IMG/VR virus record: IMGVR_UViG_3300033233_000046
Span: 1-56,599 of that record
DNA from: a virus
Length of the DNA stretch: 56,599 bases
Reading direction: 5' to 3' (one strand)
The notes under the pieces are model-generated. The model was not told the DNA's origin, made no database searches, and worked only from the letters and a program-made list of their open reading frames with translations. Made by a program: the position numbers and the translations under genes. This document shows positions 24,997 through 35,093 of the stretch, piece after piece; position 1 is the first letter of the stretch, and every line of letters begins with the position of its first letter.

Positions 24997-27900
24997 TGCC
25001 TAAAGCGTGGAAAGATATAGTTAATTCTCAAGATTATAAGGCGTGGAATCCTGAGAAAAGGGCTAGAGCACAGAATATCTACTTCGATGAGGTAGTGTCT
25101 GAGGGATTGTCCGATGAAGACAAGGCACAGGCGAAAGCTCAGTTCTTTAAGGCATATCCACCGCCTAAGCCTCCGGGCATTGTGGATAAGGCTATTGATG
25201 TTGTGAAAGATGTTCCTCGTTCTGTCAAAGCCTATGGTTCTCAGACCGTTGCATCTTTAATGGAAGGTGCAGCCGGATTTGGAGAGAAACTTTCGGGAGC
25301 ATCCGATTATATAGCCGACAGAACAGGGTTATATGATTTAGGTGAGAAAATCGGCATCCCAAGAACAAGCGGATTAACAAAAGAGATGGTAGAGGGCTCG
25401 AAGGGTCTGGCAACATCAACAAGAAAAATGGCTGAATCTATTCCCTCAACTCCCATAGAACGTTTCGTTGGTGGTGCTGCCGGAGGTGCTTTGCCGGGGA
25501 TTACCGAGTTTGTAACCGAGAAGGGCATGCCTCCTCTTGCTTATGTCATGGGTGCGTCAGAAGCAAAGAAAAAGGGCGAATCGGAAGTCCTGGGAGGATT
25601 AGGAGAGGCAGGACGCATCGGTTTACTTAGTAAAGCCTTTGGTGCTACTGCTCCACTAAAAAGAGGACTTAGAATGCTAGCACAGGGAGTAGTAATGGCT
25701 ACCGGATCGCCAGAAGGACCGACACCTGAAGCCTTTGGTACAGGTATGCTCTATGGGATGTTTGGGGGGAAGGGGGAGATAGGGTTAAGGGGTATGGCTA
25801 AAAAGCCTTCAGTTCCGTGGGAAGAGTTTGGGGATATACCGAAGGACCCGACTAAACCTTTCAGCAAGGAAGAAATTAAGTCTATCAATGCCATTAAGCC
25901 GACAGAAGGCGAAGGGATAGCGTCTAAAATACCACCTGAACAGCCCCCAATTAAGCCTGAGGGGGTAATAGAAGCATTAAAACCACAAACAGAGGGTGTT
26001 GACCGCAGGGCTGCTATGCGTCCCTATCTGCCGGACTTCACTGTTGAGCAACTTCAGGAAATGAAGCGGACGAATGAGGAAGGGTGGGCCGACAAACCGA
26101 CTACCGACCCATACGAAATACGCAAGAGAGACAGGCAGAGGGATGAACTCGATAAGATAATCGTTAAAGCTGGTGGCAGGGCCGAGAAAGAGATCGAAGA
26201 GCCGCCGATGCCTGAATTTAAAAAGAAATATCAGAAAAAGGAGGGAGTAACAATTGAGCAAGATAAGAGTGCAACCGAAGCCGAAGCCACAACCGGAGGA
26301 CGAGGGGCAGGTACAGAGGTTCGGGGAGAAGTAATACAGGTTGATAAAGTGATGTCACCAGAAGAGGGAAAAGCTTTACTTACATCTGAGACAGCTAAAG
26401 AACCCGTGAAGAAGGCAACACAAAAGGACATGTTCGGGGCTACACAGGGGGGGTTAGAGGGCAAGATACCCTCAACTGAGACCCCTGAGACACCCCTTGA
26501 GGCCGCACAGAGGGAAGCACAGGCCCGTAAGGTACAGGCAGAGGAAGCGAAGGCGCAACAGGCACTACCGACAGAACCATTAACCCCAAAAGCTAAGGCT
26601 ACCATTCAGGATTCGTTCGACAATGGCCTCACTGTCAGCCTGAAAAACCTGCGGGAATCGGATAAGCGAACAATCACAAAGGGAGAGATACGACAAATAT
26701 ATGAGGTAAAGTCCAGACAAACTACCGCTCCTGAGATGATAGAGAAGCTGAAGGGGGAAGGGTTTAAGATAGGGAAGAGTGTTGAGCTTTATTCTGGTAT
26801 TCCGGTAGATGAGATAGTGAGGTCTGTCAAGGCATTTAAAGAGAGCATTTTTGACCCCGTTAAGGCTTTTTGGTCAAGACCGCCCAAGGCAAGCGAAGGT
26901 AAAAATATCATTGGTAAATATTTGGGAGATGCGCAGCAATATCAGTGGCGATTAAGCAGGTTTGCTAATGCAATACAGAAGGAAATACCAAAGCTCGACC
27001 AACAGGCTATGAAGCGTTGGATGCAGGCGGGGGGAGATGAAGCTACCCTCAGACAATGGGCTACTCAAATGAAAGACCCTGAGCTGAAGAAGATTTACGA
27101 GAGAGCTTTGAATCTACCCGAACAAGCCAAAGAAATCGCGCGTCAGTTAGAAGTAGGATACGCTGAGGGTGCAGAGGAAATGATTAAGTCTGGTATTCTG
27201 GAAGATACTGTTGAGTTCTATGTTAATAAGAATTGGGATAGACCGAACAAGGCTAGTCAGAAACTTCAAGCGTGGGCTAATGCTACGAGTACTGGCAAAT
27301 TCAGACCAGACCCTAAAGAAGCCAAACACAGGATATGGAAGTCTAATTTCGAGGGAGAACAATTAGGGTATAAAGAGAAGAACGATTCTATAGGGTTTGC
27401 TTATGTTAAGTGGATGTCTTCAATGGCAGATGCTAAATCTACCAGAGAAGCCCTTAAATCAATGATGTCAGCTAAAATGCCAGATGGAAGACCAATGGTA
27501 TATGTAGGCGGTGGGGGAAGTTACGTACCGAAGGAACTGCAAGCCGAAAGAGAAGCTTATTTCATAAAGCCCAATGCAAAACCTGAAGCAGCGTATGATT
27601 ATAAATCCTTTGATCACCCAGCCTTTAGAAAATGGAAATGGGTGGATAGCGATCCCGAAGGCAAGCCGATTATGGTACAGGGGAATATGCTCATACACCC
27701 TGAAGCCTACAAGCAGATTAACGCCATGATCGGGAAGTCAAAGATTAGAACATATACCATTCCTGAAGATGTTCCCATTGTCGGCGGTAAGCAACCTGGA
27801 CGGATGTTATTAGATGCGGGGGCTTTTGTAAAGGGAACTATTCTTGTCGGTCCCTTCCATCAGGTTCATGTAGGGGAACACGCCTTATTTCATAAGGTCA

Positions 27901-29459
27901 ATGCGTTTAATCCCCCACAGTTAGATTTAAACAAGCCCCTTACTAAAGAGCTTTTGGATCATGGTCTCATGCTGTATAATCATAATGCTCTGATAGATTT
28001 CGGGGAAGGTGTAGCAAGCGGAGGGTTACTTGAGAAGATACCCGTTCTAGGCGATGGATTAACGAGGTACAAAGAATATCTTTTTCTGAATTATATTTCA
28101 CGGTTGAAGTCTGCAATGGCTGAGGAGGCGGTTTCAAGGGCGGAGGGTTATTATAAAAAAGATTTGACAAGTGGTAAGTTAACAAGAGATCAAATGCTTG
28201 AGAATGTTGCAAAACAGGCCAATGCCGCCTTCGGAGAACAGAACTATAAATATATGGGACGTAACCCAACATTGCAAGATGCTTTAAGGGTTATTCTTTT
28301 AGCTCCTGATTTTCTAGAGGCCAGATTAAGATTTGCAGGGCAGGCACTGAGACCTTACGGAAGAGAGCAACAGATGGCCCTATTAAGGGGAGCTATCGGT
28401 ATGGCGGTGGGAGCACAGGTGATTAATTATATGTTCGGGGACGATCACAAGTTTAACTGGAAAGAACCGTTTACAATACTTATAGGCGGGGTAAGTTATA
28501 CTCCCCGGTCAGTTATGGGGGATGTAGCGCATCTATTTCAAGACCCTCGCAGCTTTGCTCTTCACCGTCTTAATCCGCTCACTACCAGAACGATGTATGA
28601 AATAGGACTCGGTAGAGATATAAACGGGAGAAAAGTTAATACAGAGGAAGCACTGAAGGACATAGGCAAGTCATGGTTTCCTATCCCAGCACAGGGATTA
28701 TTCAGAAAGAATTTAGCAGACAGCAAAACGCAATCATTCATAACGGGAGTATTAAATTCAATCGGTATCGGCAGCTATAAGCATAAAACTGAAGCGGAAA
28801 GAAAAATTTTCGAGTTCCTTCCTAAAATAGATATGACCGCTGAGCAAAAACTTAAACATACTTCATTGGAGACTGTTCGTGATTCTTACCGGGGAGGAGA
28901 TGAAGATAAAATAAGTGAAACACTACAGAACGCAGTAGAGGCGAAAACAATCACGGAGAAAGAAGCAGACAGACTATGGAATGAGAGGGGAGCATCACGG
29001 CTTTCATTAAGTTTTGACCATATCAATATTCAACAAGCCGTAGAGATATGGAAGCTGGCTACCCCAAAAGAGAAGGAAGCATTATATGAGAAGCTAATCA
29101 AGAAGGTTGACAACGCCCATAAGAACAAGTCCGAGAAGCTGACAGATGAATTACTTGATGAGATCAATACGCTTTTAGATAAGTACGAGGAGCCGGGACA
29201 GACATCGGAGATTACAATACCGAGTAGGTCAGGTGGGAATGTTATTAGTGAAGATTATCCACCAATAGAGGAGGATAATTCGAGGGCTGAATTAGATATC
29301 GATTCTATTCCAGAAAATGCTAAGGTAACTGTAACGGAGCTAACGAGAAAGGGAAATGAATTGAAAGTTACACGTAATGCGAGAGAGGCTTTAGCAGAGA
29401 AAAAAGCGGACATTAAGACTTTTCAATCTATGTTAGAATATCTCAAGGCAGGTGTTTAA
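24996..29459 (+). CDS. Giant internal virion protein (ejectosome-type)
   Basis: 1487 residues. Residues about 1-70 form a charged domain like those in phage large internal proteins (WKDIVNSQDYKAWNPEKR, SDEDKAQAKAQFFKAYPPP). Residues about 85-260 are Ala/Gly-rich with weakly hydrophobic segments (SLMEGAAGFGEKLSG, GAAGGALPGITEFV, GRIGLLSKAFGATAPL), then a long charged region, a mixed domain with W-rich segments (about 620-990), and a helical C-terminal part with further hydrophobic patches (about 1120-1160, AIGMAVGAQVINYMFGD). No transglycosylase signature is visible. Size and position match T7 gp16-like DNA-ejection proteins. Confidence 0.6.
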   Translation: MPKAWKDIVNSQDYKAWNPEKRARAQNIYFDEVVSEGLSDEDKAQAKAQFFKAYPPPKPPGIVDKAIDVVKDVPRSVKAYGSQTVASLMEGAAGFGEKLSGASDYIADRTGLYDLGEKIGIPRTSGLTKEMVEGSKGLATSTRKMAESIPSTPIERFVGGAAGGALPGITEFVTEKGMPPLAYVMGASEAKKKGESEVLGGLGEAGRIGLLSKAFGATAPLKRGLRMLAQGVVMATGSPEGPTPEAFGTGMLYGMFGGKGEIGLRGMAKKPSVPWEEFGDIPKDPTKPFSKEEIKSINAIKPTEGEGIASKIPPEQPPIKPEGVIEALKPQTEGVDRRAAMRPYLPDFTVEQLQEMKRTNEEGWADKPTTDPYEIRKRDRQRDELDKIIVKAGGRAEKEIEEPPMPEFKKKYQKKEGVTIEQDKSATEAEATTGGRGAGTEVRGEVIQVDKVMSPEEGKALLTSETAKEPVKKATQKDMFGATQGGLEGKIPSTETPETPLEAAQREAQARKVQAEEAKAQQALPTEPLTPKAKATIQDSFDNGLTVSLKNLRESDKRTITKGEIRQIYEVKSRQTTAPEMIEKLKGEGFKIGKSVELYSGIPVDEIVRSVKAFKESIFDPVKAFWSRPPKASEGKNIIGKYLGDAQQYQWRLSRFANAIQKEIPKLDQQAMKRWMQAGGDEATLRQWATQMKDPELKKIYERALNLPEQAKEIARQLEVGYAEGAEEMIKSGILEDTVEFYVNKNWDRPNKASQKLQAWANATSTGKFRPDPKEAKHRIWKSNFEGEQLGYKEKNDSIGFAYVKWMSSMADAKSTREALKSMMSAKMPDGRPMVYVGGGGSYVPKELQAEREAYFIKPNAKPEAAYDYKSFDHPAFRKWKWVDSDPEGKPIMVQGNMLIHPEAYKQINAMIGKSKIRTYTIPEDVPIVGGKQPGRMLLDAGAFVKGTILVGPFHQVHVGEHALFHKVNAFNPPQLDLNKPLTKELLDHGLMLYNHNALIDFGEGVASGGLLEKIPVLGDGLTRYKEYLFLNYISRLKSAMAEEAVSRAEGYYKKDLTSGKLTRDQMLENVAKQANAAFGEQNYKYMGRNPTLQDALRVILLAPDFLEARLRFAGQALRPYGREQQMALLRGAIGMAVGAQVINYMFGDDHKFNWKEPFTILIGGVSYTPRSVMGDVAHLFQDPRSFALHRLNPLTTRTMYEIGLGRDINGRKVNTEEALKDIGKSWFPIPAQGLFRKNLADSKTQSFITGVLNSIGIGSYKHKTEAERKIFEFLPKIDMTAEQKLKHTSLETVRDSYRGGDEDKISETLQNAVEAKTITEKEADRLWNERGASRLSLSFDHINIQQAVEIWKLATPKEKEALYEKLIKKVDNAHKNKSEKLTDELLDEINTLLDKYEEPGQTSEITIPSRSGGNVISEDYPPIEEDNSRAELDIDSIPENAKVTVTELTRKGNELKVTRNAREALAEKKADIKTFQSMLEYLKAGV

Positions 29460-29848
29460 TGAAGGTTCTTACTGAAAAAGAATTAAAGACAATGCTTAAA
29501 AACAAAGAGATTACATATGCCCAGTTTATTGAAGAAATGAAGCCTGAAGCTCAAGAACCGCCTGATTCTGAACACAAACATTTAGATGCTCTTAGGGCCA
29601 TTAAGGAAGTGCTCATTCGGACAGAAGGAAATAGAGAGAAAAGAGATACCCATTTGCTCGTTATACTTAATAATTACCGTGATGATATTCTGCATGTGTT
29701 GAAGATGATAGTTGATAGGCTCGAAAAAGAAATACCAATAAAACTAGAGCTACCACAAAAGGAGTTAGAACCCCTGAAAAAATGGCGGTTTACACCGTCC
29801 AGGGACGATAATGGGAGAATCGAACACATAGATGCTGAAGAAATTTAA
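29459..29848 (+). CDS. Hypothetical helical protein
   Basis: 129 residues, start overlapping the giant gene's stop by one base. A long helical middle (about 40-90) ends in a short conserved-looking tail, KWRFTPSRDDNGRIEHIDAEE. I have seen this ending in unnamed phage proteins. Function unknown. Confidence 0.5.
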   Translation: MKVLTEKELKTMLKNKEITYAQFIEEMKPEAQEPPDSEHKHLDALRAIKEVLIRTEGNREKRDTHLLVILNNYRDDILHVLKMIVDRLEKEIPIKLELPQKELEPLKKWRFTPSRDDNGRIEHIDAEEI

Positions 29849-29866
29849 AATGGAGGTATATACCCG

Positions 29867-30010
29867 GTGAGACTTTTTCTTATCATTATAACTATGGTCG
29901 CTATCTTCTACGCGTCTCAATTTGCCATATCACTTTACTGTGACCTCTCAGGCATTGACCTGAAGACGGCCTTGTGGGTGGGGGAAGGAAATGAAAGGAG
30001 AAGCATATGA
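29867..30010 (+). CDS. Tiny membrane protein (GTG start)
   Basis: 47 residues from a GTG with GGAGG 11 bases upstream. One hydrophobic segment (RLFLIIITMVAIFYAS) is followed by a CDLSGIDLKTALWVG stretch. The TGA overlaps the next ATG in ATGA style. Function unknown. Confidence 0.45.
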   Translation: MRLFLIIITMVAIFYASQFAISLYCDLSGIDLKTALWVGEGNERRSI

Positions 30011-30285
30011 AATACGAAATCGAAGTTTACGACAATCTTAATCAGACGCTTTTGGATGTTTCCACAGAGGCGGGGGTAACACCGGAACAGTATATAGCCG
30101 ACGTGATGAATCCTCAGTTGAAGGCGATCTGTCTTAATAGGACAATCAGCAAACTCTTGTCATTCGATGTTGTTGACATGAAGCCCATTGTTGACGCTGT
30201 AGACACGGCTCACCTTGCGATAGAGGCTGGGAAACTCGCAATGCTGCCTCCAGTTGAACCTCCGATAAGTAAGGGAATATTGTAA
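30007..30285 (+). CDS. Hypothetical protein
   Basis: 92 residues, acidic, predicted helix-rich with one strand (KYEIEVYDNLNQTLLDV). TPEQYIADVMNPQLKAICLNRTISK resembles small phage tail-associated proteins. It ends on the first base of the next ATG (TAATG). Function unknown. Confidence 0.5.
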   Translation: MKYEIEVYDNLNQTLLDVSTEAGVTPEQYIADVMNPQLKAICLNRTISKLLSFDVVDMKPIVDAVDTAHLAIEAGKLAMLPPVEPPISKGIL

Positions 30286-31301
30286 TGGTATTTGATCTTC
30301 AATGGTTCGATAGACATCAGAGGAAACTCCTCTGGTTGTGCAATGCCTCTGTTATCAAGCATTGGTTTAGGTGGGTGCTGAGGATTCATAACGATGTTAA
30401 ATCGTGGGAGCGCATATGTCAGATACAGCCGAACAACCATAAAGTTTTCAGAGGTATCATCGGTGATAGGGCATATCTAAAAGCCGATTTCAGAACACAC
30501 GATAAATTTTCCAAACGTCTTTATTATACTTTTAGGCCCATGTGGTGGGTAATGCACTATTGGGATTTATTTATAGCAGATAGGTGGCAACCTAAGTGGA
30601 GTTTTGGATTTACGACTCTAACGACTTATCCTGATGCTGATCCGGAAACAACAACGTGTGATGGTTATGTACAGGGAGGGAATAGCGGATGGGATAATAC
30701 TTGGGCATCTTTGCACGATGCGTCAAGTGGCTCAACAGCGGTTACCACAGCCTCATATATGCAGTCCCGAATTGAATCCGGACCTTCTACATCTAAATGG
30801 GCTGACTTATGGAGAATATTTCTTCTGTTTAACACGGCTTCAATTGACGATACTGCGACAATAAGTGCTGCAACGTGTAGCCTATATGGAAATGATAAAA
30901 ATGACCAGTTAGCAGCAACTCCAGCCATTGCTCTTGTATCTTCTGCCCCTGCATCAAATACAAACCTTGTTATTGGTGATTATAACAAATTAGGTGCATC
31001 TGATTATGCAACAAGGATAACTTATGCAAACTGGAGTGATGGTGGGTATAATGGTCTTGTAATGAATGCTGCTGGCCTTGCCGCTATATCACTAACAGGA
31101 ATTACTAAATTAGGAGCACGTTTATCATATGATATCGACAATATAGCACCTACTTGGTCAGCGAATAAGGTCAGTAATTTAGTAATGTATGGAGCCGAGA
31201 GAACCGGCACAACTCAAGACCCCAAATTGGTGGTGACGTATACGATTTCATCAGGAATTGTAGCAGCGGCAATGCACCATCTTAAAATGATGAGAGAATA
31301 A
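30285..31301 (+). CDS. Tail appendage protein with lectin-like C-terminal domain
   Basis: 338 residues. The first ~105 residues are rich in Trp/Arg/His (FDLQWFDRHQRKLLW, KHWFRWVLRIHNDVK, FRPMWWVMHYWDLFIADRW), a conserved-looking attachment domain. Residues about 110-325 are a beta-sandwich of the DNRLRE/CBM type (YVQGGNSGWDNTWASLHDASSG, LWRIFLLFNTASIDDTATISAATCSLYG, KVSNLVMYGAERTGTTQDPKLVVTY), likely binding a surface polysaccharide. It starts directly after the previous stop and lies before a larger fibre gene. Confidence 0.7.
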   Translation: MVFDLQWFDRHQRKLLWLCNASVIKHWFRWVLRIHNDVKSWERICQIQPNNHKVFRGIIGDRAYLKADFRTHDKFSKRLYYTFRPMWWVMHYWDLFIADRWQPKWSFGFTTLTTYPDADPETTTCDGYVQGGNSGWDNTWASLHDASSGSTAVTTASYMQSRIESGPSTSKWADLWRIFLLFNTASIDDTATISAATCSLYGNDKNDQLAATPAIALVSSAPASNTNLVIGDYNKLGASDYATRITYANWSDGGYNGLVMNAAGLAAISLTGITKLGARLSYDIDNIAPTWSANKVSNLVMYGAERTGTTQDPKLVVTYTISSGIVAAAMHHLKMMRE

Positions 31302-31304
31302 GAA

Positions 31305-32939
31305 ATGGCACAAGACCTAAGACAGAGTACAGCAGGCCAGACGGTCATGTTTGGTCCGTTTGTGGATAAAACTGACGGCGTAACTTTAAAGACCGATGCG
31401 ACAACGATAACAGATATAGACCACGCGACAACTGGAATATTTCTAAGTAAGAATGGGGCTGCGTCTGCTATAAGACATCAGAGCGTTACAGCAAGCGTGG
31501 CTGATTCCTATGGTCAAATGCAGGTTACACTAGATGCAACCGATACAGGGACAGCAGGAAGGCTGGATATGATATTTGCAAAAGCTGCAACTTATCTGCC
31601 TGTTCAAAAGACCTTCAATGTTCTTCCACAGGCTGAGTATGACATCAAGTATGCCGCAGGGGTTAGGCCAGTAAATCTTACTCAAATACTCGGAGCAGCA
31701 ATCACCGGAACGGCGGCTAATATAGTAGCTGCATTCACAAAGTTCTTTGATAAGACTTCACCCACAGGGACAATCAATAGTTTGCCTGATGCGGTTGCAG
31801 GTCAAGCGAATGGTATAGCTATCGTTGGCTCTGTCATGGGGAAAAGCCCCGCCACTCTTGCGGCTGCCGATGTATCAGGAAATCTGCCGGCACAGGTTAA
31901 GGCACAAGACAACATTGACTTTGGGGTATTGCAGAAGTTAAGCCTTAATGCTGCCACTCCTGCGAGCATTCAATCTTATGGAACGCTCGTTGCTGACATA
32001 GTTGCTGCGGTATGGGGTGCTCTGACTTCTGGAATGATTACGTTGAATTCTATCGGGAAGAAGTTGGCAGATTGGGTTGTCGGTACGCTGACCAGCGACT
32101 ATGACGCGGCAAAGAATGCAGCTTCCCAGACCTCGGTGAACGCCATAACCACGAACACGGCGAGAGGGCGTTCCTCTGTCCCTGACCAGATATTCAGAGA
32201 AGCAGCGGGAACACAGTCCTATGAGTTTGATTTGCTTATATACTCTCTAAAGGGGGTATTGGAAGCTCCTGACGCAGCGCCCACGATCCACGCAAGGAAT
32301 GGTGCTGGCAGCAGTCTTGATGCAATGCTGTCTTCCACGACCATGACGCTGATCTCGACCGGGAAGTATAAGGTGACGTTCAACGTGGCTCCTACAGATA
32401 TATTGCAAGAAGTTCTTCTTGACTTCTCATGGGCTGTTGGCGGCGAGGCATTTGCGGTTACGGACTATGTGTATGTGGTTGACCTGTATGCTGTTGACTT
32501 TACGTCTGATGATAGAACGAAGCTCACCGACATACACGACAAGCTTCCGTCCGGGACAATAGCGAAGCCTGGAGATTCAATGGTCGCCTCGAATATGCGA
32601 GGAACTGATGACGCAGCATTGGCAAGCGTCTGCACTGAGACAAGACTAGCCGAACTCGATGCGGCAAACTTGCCAACGGATATTGCAGCGATACCGACAA
32701 CCAAAACCGAATATTCACTTTCCACGGCTGGCATAACAGCGATATGGGCTAGTGTAATTGAGGGAACAGTTACAGTTAACAAGGCGCTTAAATATATACT
32801 TGCAGTGCTTGTAGGGAAAGCTTCGGGTGGAGGTACAACTACTATTACCTTTAAAGATACCACGGATACAACAAGTAGGGTGGTGGCTACAGTTGACCCA
32901 GACGGGAATAGAACAAACGTGACATTGGATGGAAGCTAG
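31305..32939 (+). CDS. Tail-fibre/baseplate-type structural protein
   Basis: 544 residues. The N-terminus (RQSTAGQTVMFGPFVDKTDG, TLKTDATTITDIDHATTGIFLSKNG) is a well-known fibre/BppU-like beta domain, and a later segment (SSVPDQIFREAAGTQSYEFDLLIYSLKG) forms a second beta domain. Long Ala/Thr-rich, coiled-coil-like regions lie between, and the C-terminus ends in a short conserved tip (FKDTTDTTSRVVATVDPDGNRT). Function: virion appendage, probably receptor binding. Confidence 0.7.
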   Translation: MAQDLRQSTAGQTVMFGPFVDKTDGVTLKTDATTITDIDHATTGIFLSKNGAASAIRHQSVTASVADSYGQMQVTLDATDTGTAGRLDMIFAKAATYLPVQKTFNVLPQAEYDIKYAAGVRPVNLTQILGAAITGTAANIVAAFTKFFDKTSPTGTINSLPDAVAGQANGIAIVGSVMGKSPATLAAADVSGNLPAQVKAQDNIDFGVLQKLSLNAATPASIQSYGTLVADIVAAVWGALTSGMITLNSIGKKLADWVVGTLTSDYDAAKNAASQTSVNAITTNTARGRSSVPDQIFREAAGTQSYEFDLLIYSLKGVLEAPDAAPTIHARNGAGSSLDAMLSSTTMTLISTGKYKVTFNVAPTDILQEVLLDFSWAVGGEAFAVTDYVYVVDLYAVDFTSDDRTKLTDIHDKLPSGTIAKPGDSMVASNMRGTDDAALASVCTETRLAELDAANLPTDIAAIPTTKTEYSLSTAGITAIWASVIEGTVTVNKALKYILAVLVGKASGGGTTTITFKDTTDTTSRVVATVDPDGNRTNVTLDGS

Positions 32940-32941
32940 AA

Positions 32942-33148
32942 ATGTCATATGTAGGGTTGCCCTATTCTCCGAAGAACTATTATCCGGAGAGATACTTCCC
33001 AATGGGGGGGATTATAGTTTTACCTTCTTCTATACGTCCGAGCGGTGGATGGAAAAGGAAAAGGCAGGAAGAAATAATTAGAAGAGAGGACGATGAGGTT
33101 ATGGAATTAATAATGAGAGTATTTACAGGTGGGTCATGGCTACATTAG
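32942..33148 (+). CDS. Small hypothetical protein
   Basis: 68 residues: Tyr/Pro-rich start (VGLPYSPKNYYPERYFPMGG), then a basic helix (GWKRKRQEEIIRRED). It overlaps the next gene by 13 bases. Short proteins like this often follow fibre genes, sometimes as tip or assembly factors. Unconfirmed. Confidence 0.45.
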   Translation: MSYVGLPYSPKNYYPERYFPMGGIIVLPSSIRPSGGWKRKRQEEIIRREDDEVMELIMRVFTGGSWLH

Positions 33149-33420
33149 CAGATTGTTTTAAATTACATGGCATTGAAGAAAAAAGTCCTGAAGCTGGGTT
33201 TATCAGGAAAGAAGTGGCACGATACAAAAAAGATGGATTTTCTACTCAAGAAGCTTATGTCGGAGTATTGACAGACCTGTTAAATCGTGCAGAAACTGAA
33301 CATGGCAATATATTAAAACAACTAGGAGGGGATACCAATACCTTAACTGAACTTAAATCTCCAAAGTTATCCCGAAAGGAAAAGCGTAAACAGTTAATGG
33401 AGAAATCGGATGAAAGTTGA
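33136..33420 (+). CDS. Hypothetical helical protein
   Basis: 94 residues, helical and strongly charged at the C-terminus (SPKLSRKEKRKQLMEKSD). No known motif. It overlaps the preceding gene and its end overlaps the TTG at 33417. Confidence 0.5.
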   Translation: MATLADCFKLHGIEEKSPEAGFIRKEVARYKKDGFSTQEAYVGVLTDLLNRAETEHGNILKQLGGDTNTLTELKSPKLSRKEKRKQLMEKSDES

Positions 33421-33428
33421 GGAAAACT

Positions 33429-33815
33429 ATGCTCCTTTATAGAATATGGGATGTAGAAGGCAAAACAAGGAATGATGGCCTCGGCGACTATCGAGAACAT
33501 TTTGACGGAGTATGGGATATTTGCGCCACAAGATTATCGAACCCTCGATTTACTGATCTTATCCTCATTCATGAGTTTATAGAGACTATTTTGATAAGGG
33601 CTGCCGGCATACCTGAACCAGACATAGACGCCTTTGATGCTCAATTCGAGGAATTAAGGGGGCAGGGCTTTATTGATAACGATGCAGAACCAGGGGACGA
33701 TCAGAATGCTCCGTATTATCAGGCTCATCAAATAGCAACAAGGATAGAAAAAATAGCGTGTGAAGCTTTGGGATTATCATGGACGGATTACGAGAAGGAG
33801 TGTGAGAATGTTTGA
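33429..33815 (+). CDS. Phage protein with HEFIE motif, possible metal site
   Basis: 128 residues from the ATG at 33429 (a TTG at 33417 gives four more). Motifs in order: VWDICATRLSNPRFTDLILIHEFIETILIRAAGIPEPDIDAFD, then PGDDQNAPYYQAHQIA. HEFIE with later Asp and His residues is shared by a widespread unnamed phage family and could hold a metal, but it is not a canonical HExxH protease. It overlaps the ATP-grasp gene by 8 bases. Confidence 0.55.
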   Translation: MLLYRIWDVEGKTRNDGLGDYREHFDGVWDICATRLSNPRFTDLILIHEFIETILIRAAGIPEPDIDAFDAQFEELRGQGFIDNDAEPGDDQNAPYYQAHQIATRIEKIACEALGLSWTDYEKECENV

Positions 33816-35070
33816 TTTAAACAAGCGTAAGGTTCTGATATATGACTACGGGACCTTTACTTTTCTGGCTGAAAGATTAGCAGAGGACTTTGGAGAAGTG
33901 ATTTACTTCACTCCATGGAAATCCGCACTACCCCGTGCTGAGAAGGCAGTTATAGGAGAAGGGCTGGAAGGAATCACTAACTGCCGTGAGTTCTATGAAG
34001 CATTAAAAGAACTTGACCCCAAAAGAGATATAGTGGCTTTCTTTCACGTTGGAGAGGGAGATTTACAGGAGAATCTTAGAAAGCAGGGATATACGGTGTT
34101 CGGCATGGGAGGGGCAGAAGTGCTAGAAATGAACCGCTATCAATTTAAGCAGGAACTTAAAAAAATGGGGCTGCCGATTATTCCCTATGAGCACATTAAA
34201 GGAATAGACGATCTTGATGAATATCTTAGGGGTGTAGAGAACAAGCACGTTAAAATAAGCTCGTTCCGCTGGCTTACTGAGACGTGGAAGCATATTAATT
34301 ATGCACATTCAAAGGCTCGATTAAGAAAACTAGCCTATAACGCCGGAGCCTTCCAGTCAAAAATAGAGTTTGTGGTGGAAGATCATATCGAAGGAGAAGA
34401 AGGCGGGACTGATAACTTCATATCGGATGGTGAATACTTTGATAAATGTCTGTTTGGGTTTGAGTTAAAGGATGCCGGATATGTATGCAAGGTATCGGAA
34501 CTAAGCGATGTCCCTAAGCCATTTCTGGATGTTCTCTTAAAAGCGCAGCCTTTCTTTAAAGAAAAGAAATCCAGGGGTATGTTCTCAACCGAAGTCAGAA
34601 TTACTAAGGATATGACCCCCTACTGGAATGATGCCACAATCAGGGGCGGCTTGCCTCCGAGTGAAATAATCTGCGAGCAATGGAAGAACTTCAGTGAAGC
34701 GGTATGGGCTACTGCAAATGGAGAAACCATTAAGCTAGAGCCTGTAGCTAAGTATGCCGCACAAGTGATTTTATGTTCCTCATGGGCTAAAACAGAGGCA
34801 ACGGTTATTGAGTTTCCAAAGAAAATAGCAAAATCCATTAAATTATATAATGCCTGCAAGATGGACGGATATTTTAAATATATTCCACAAGATAACTCTG
34901 ACGTAATAGCTTCTGCTATCGGACTATCAGATGATCTTGAAGAAGCAGAAGTTATTGCTCTGAAGGCAGCAGGGCAGGTTAAAGCCGATTCCCTGGATTA
35001 TGATGGTGACTGTTTTGATATGCTGGATGAAAAGTTGGAAAAAGCTAAGAAGTTAGGGATTAAATTCTAA
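33808..35070 (+). CDS. ATP-grasp-like ligase
   Basis: 420 residues from the ATG at 33808. The N-terminus (KVLIYDYGTFTFLAERLAEDFGEVIYFTPW) is a preATP-grasp-like Rossmann half. Next comes YTVFGMGGAEVLEMNRYQFKQELKKMGLPI, a segment resembling the entry of the GARS/PurD ATP-grasp domain, then the VKISSFRW strand and a VVEDHIEGEEGGTDNFISDG segment like the PurD grasp core. The C-terminus (about 300-420) carries GLPPSEIICEQW and IEFPKKIAKSIKLYNA. Such enzymes join an amine to a carboxylate via an acyl-phosphate. The substrate is unknown; the SpeD-like neighbour suggests a polyamine-linked reaction. Confidence 0.65.
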   Translation: MFDLNKRKVLIYDYGTFTFLAERLAEDFGEVIYFTPWKSALPRAEKAVIGEGLEGITNCREFYEALKELDPKRDIVAFFHVGEGDLQENLRKQGYTVFGMGGAEVLEMNRYQFKQELKKMGLPIIPYEHIKGIDDLDEYLRGVENKHVKISSFRWLTETWKHINYAHSKARLRKLAYNAGAFQSKIEFVVEDHIEGEEGGTDNFISDGEYFDKCLFGFELKDAGYVCKVSELSDVPKPFLDVLLKAQPFFKEKKSRGMFSTEVRITKDMTPYWNDATIRGGLPPSEIICEQWKNFSEAVWATANGETIKLEPVAKYAAQVILCSSWAKTEATVIEFPKKIAKSIKLYNACKMDGYFKYIPQDNSDVIASAIGLSDDLEEAEVIALKAAGQVKADSLDYDGDCFDMLDEKLEKAKKLGIKF

Positions 35071-35093
35071 CAATAAAAAGGAGGGCTTATGAA

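Noticed and set aside
26231-26605. - strand ORF inside the giant internal protein
   Set aside because: Antisense to a clear long gene; composition mirrors the charged repeat-like coding sequence.
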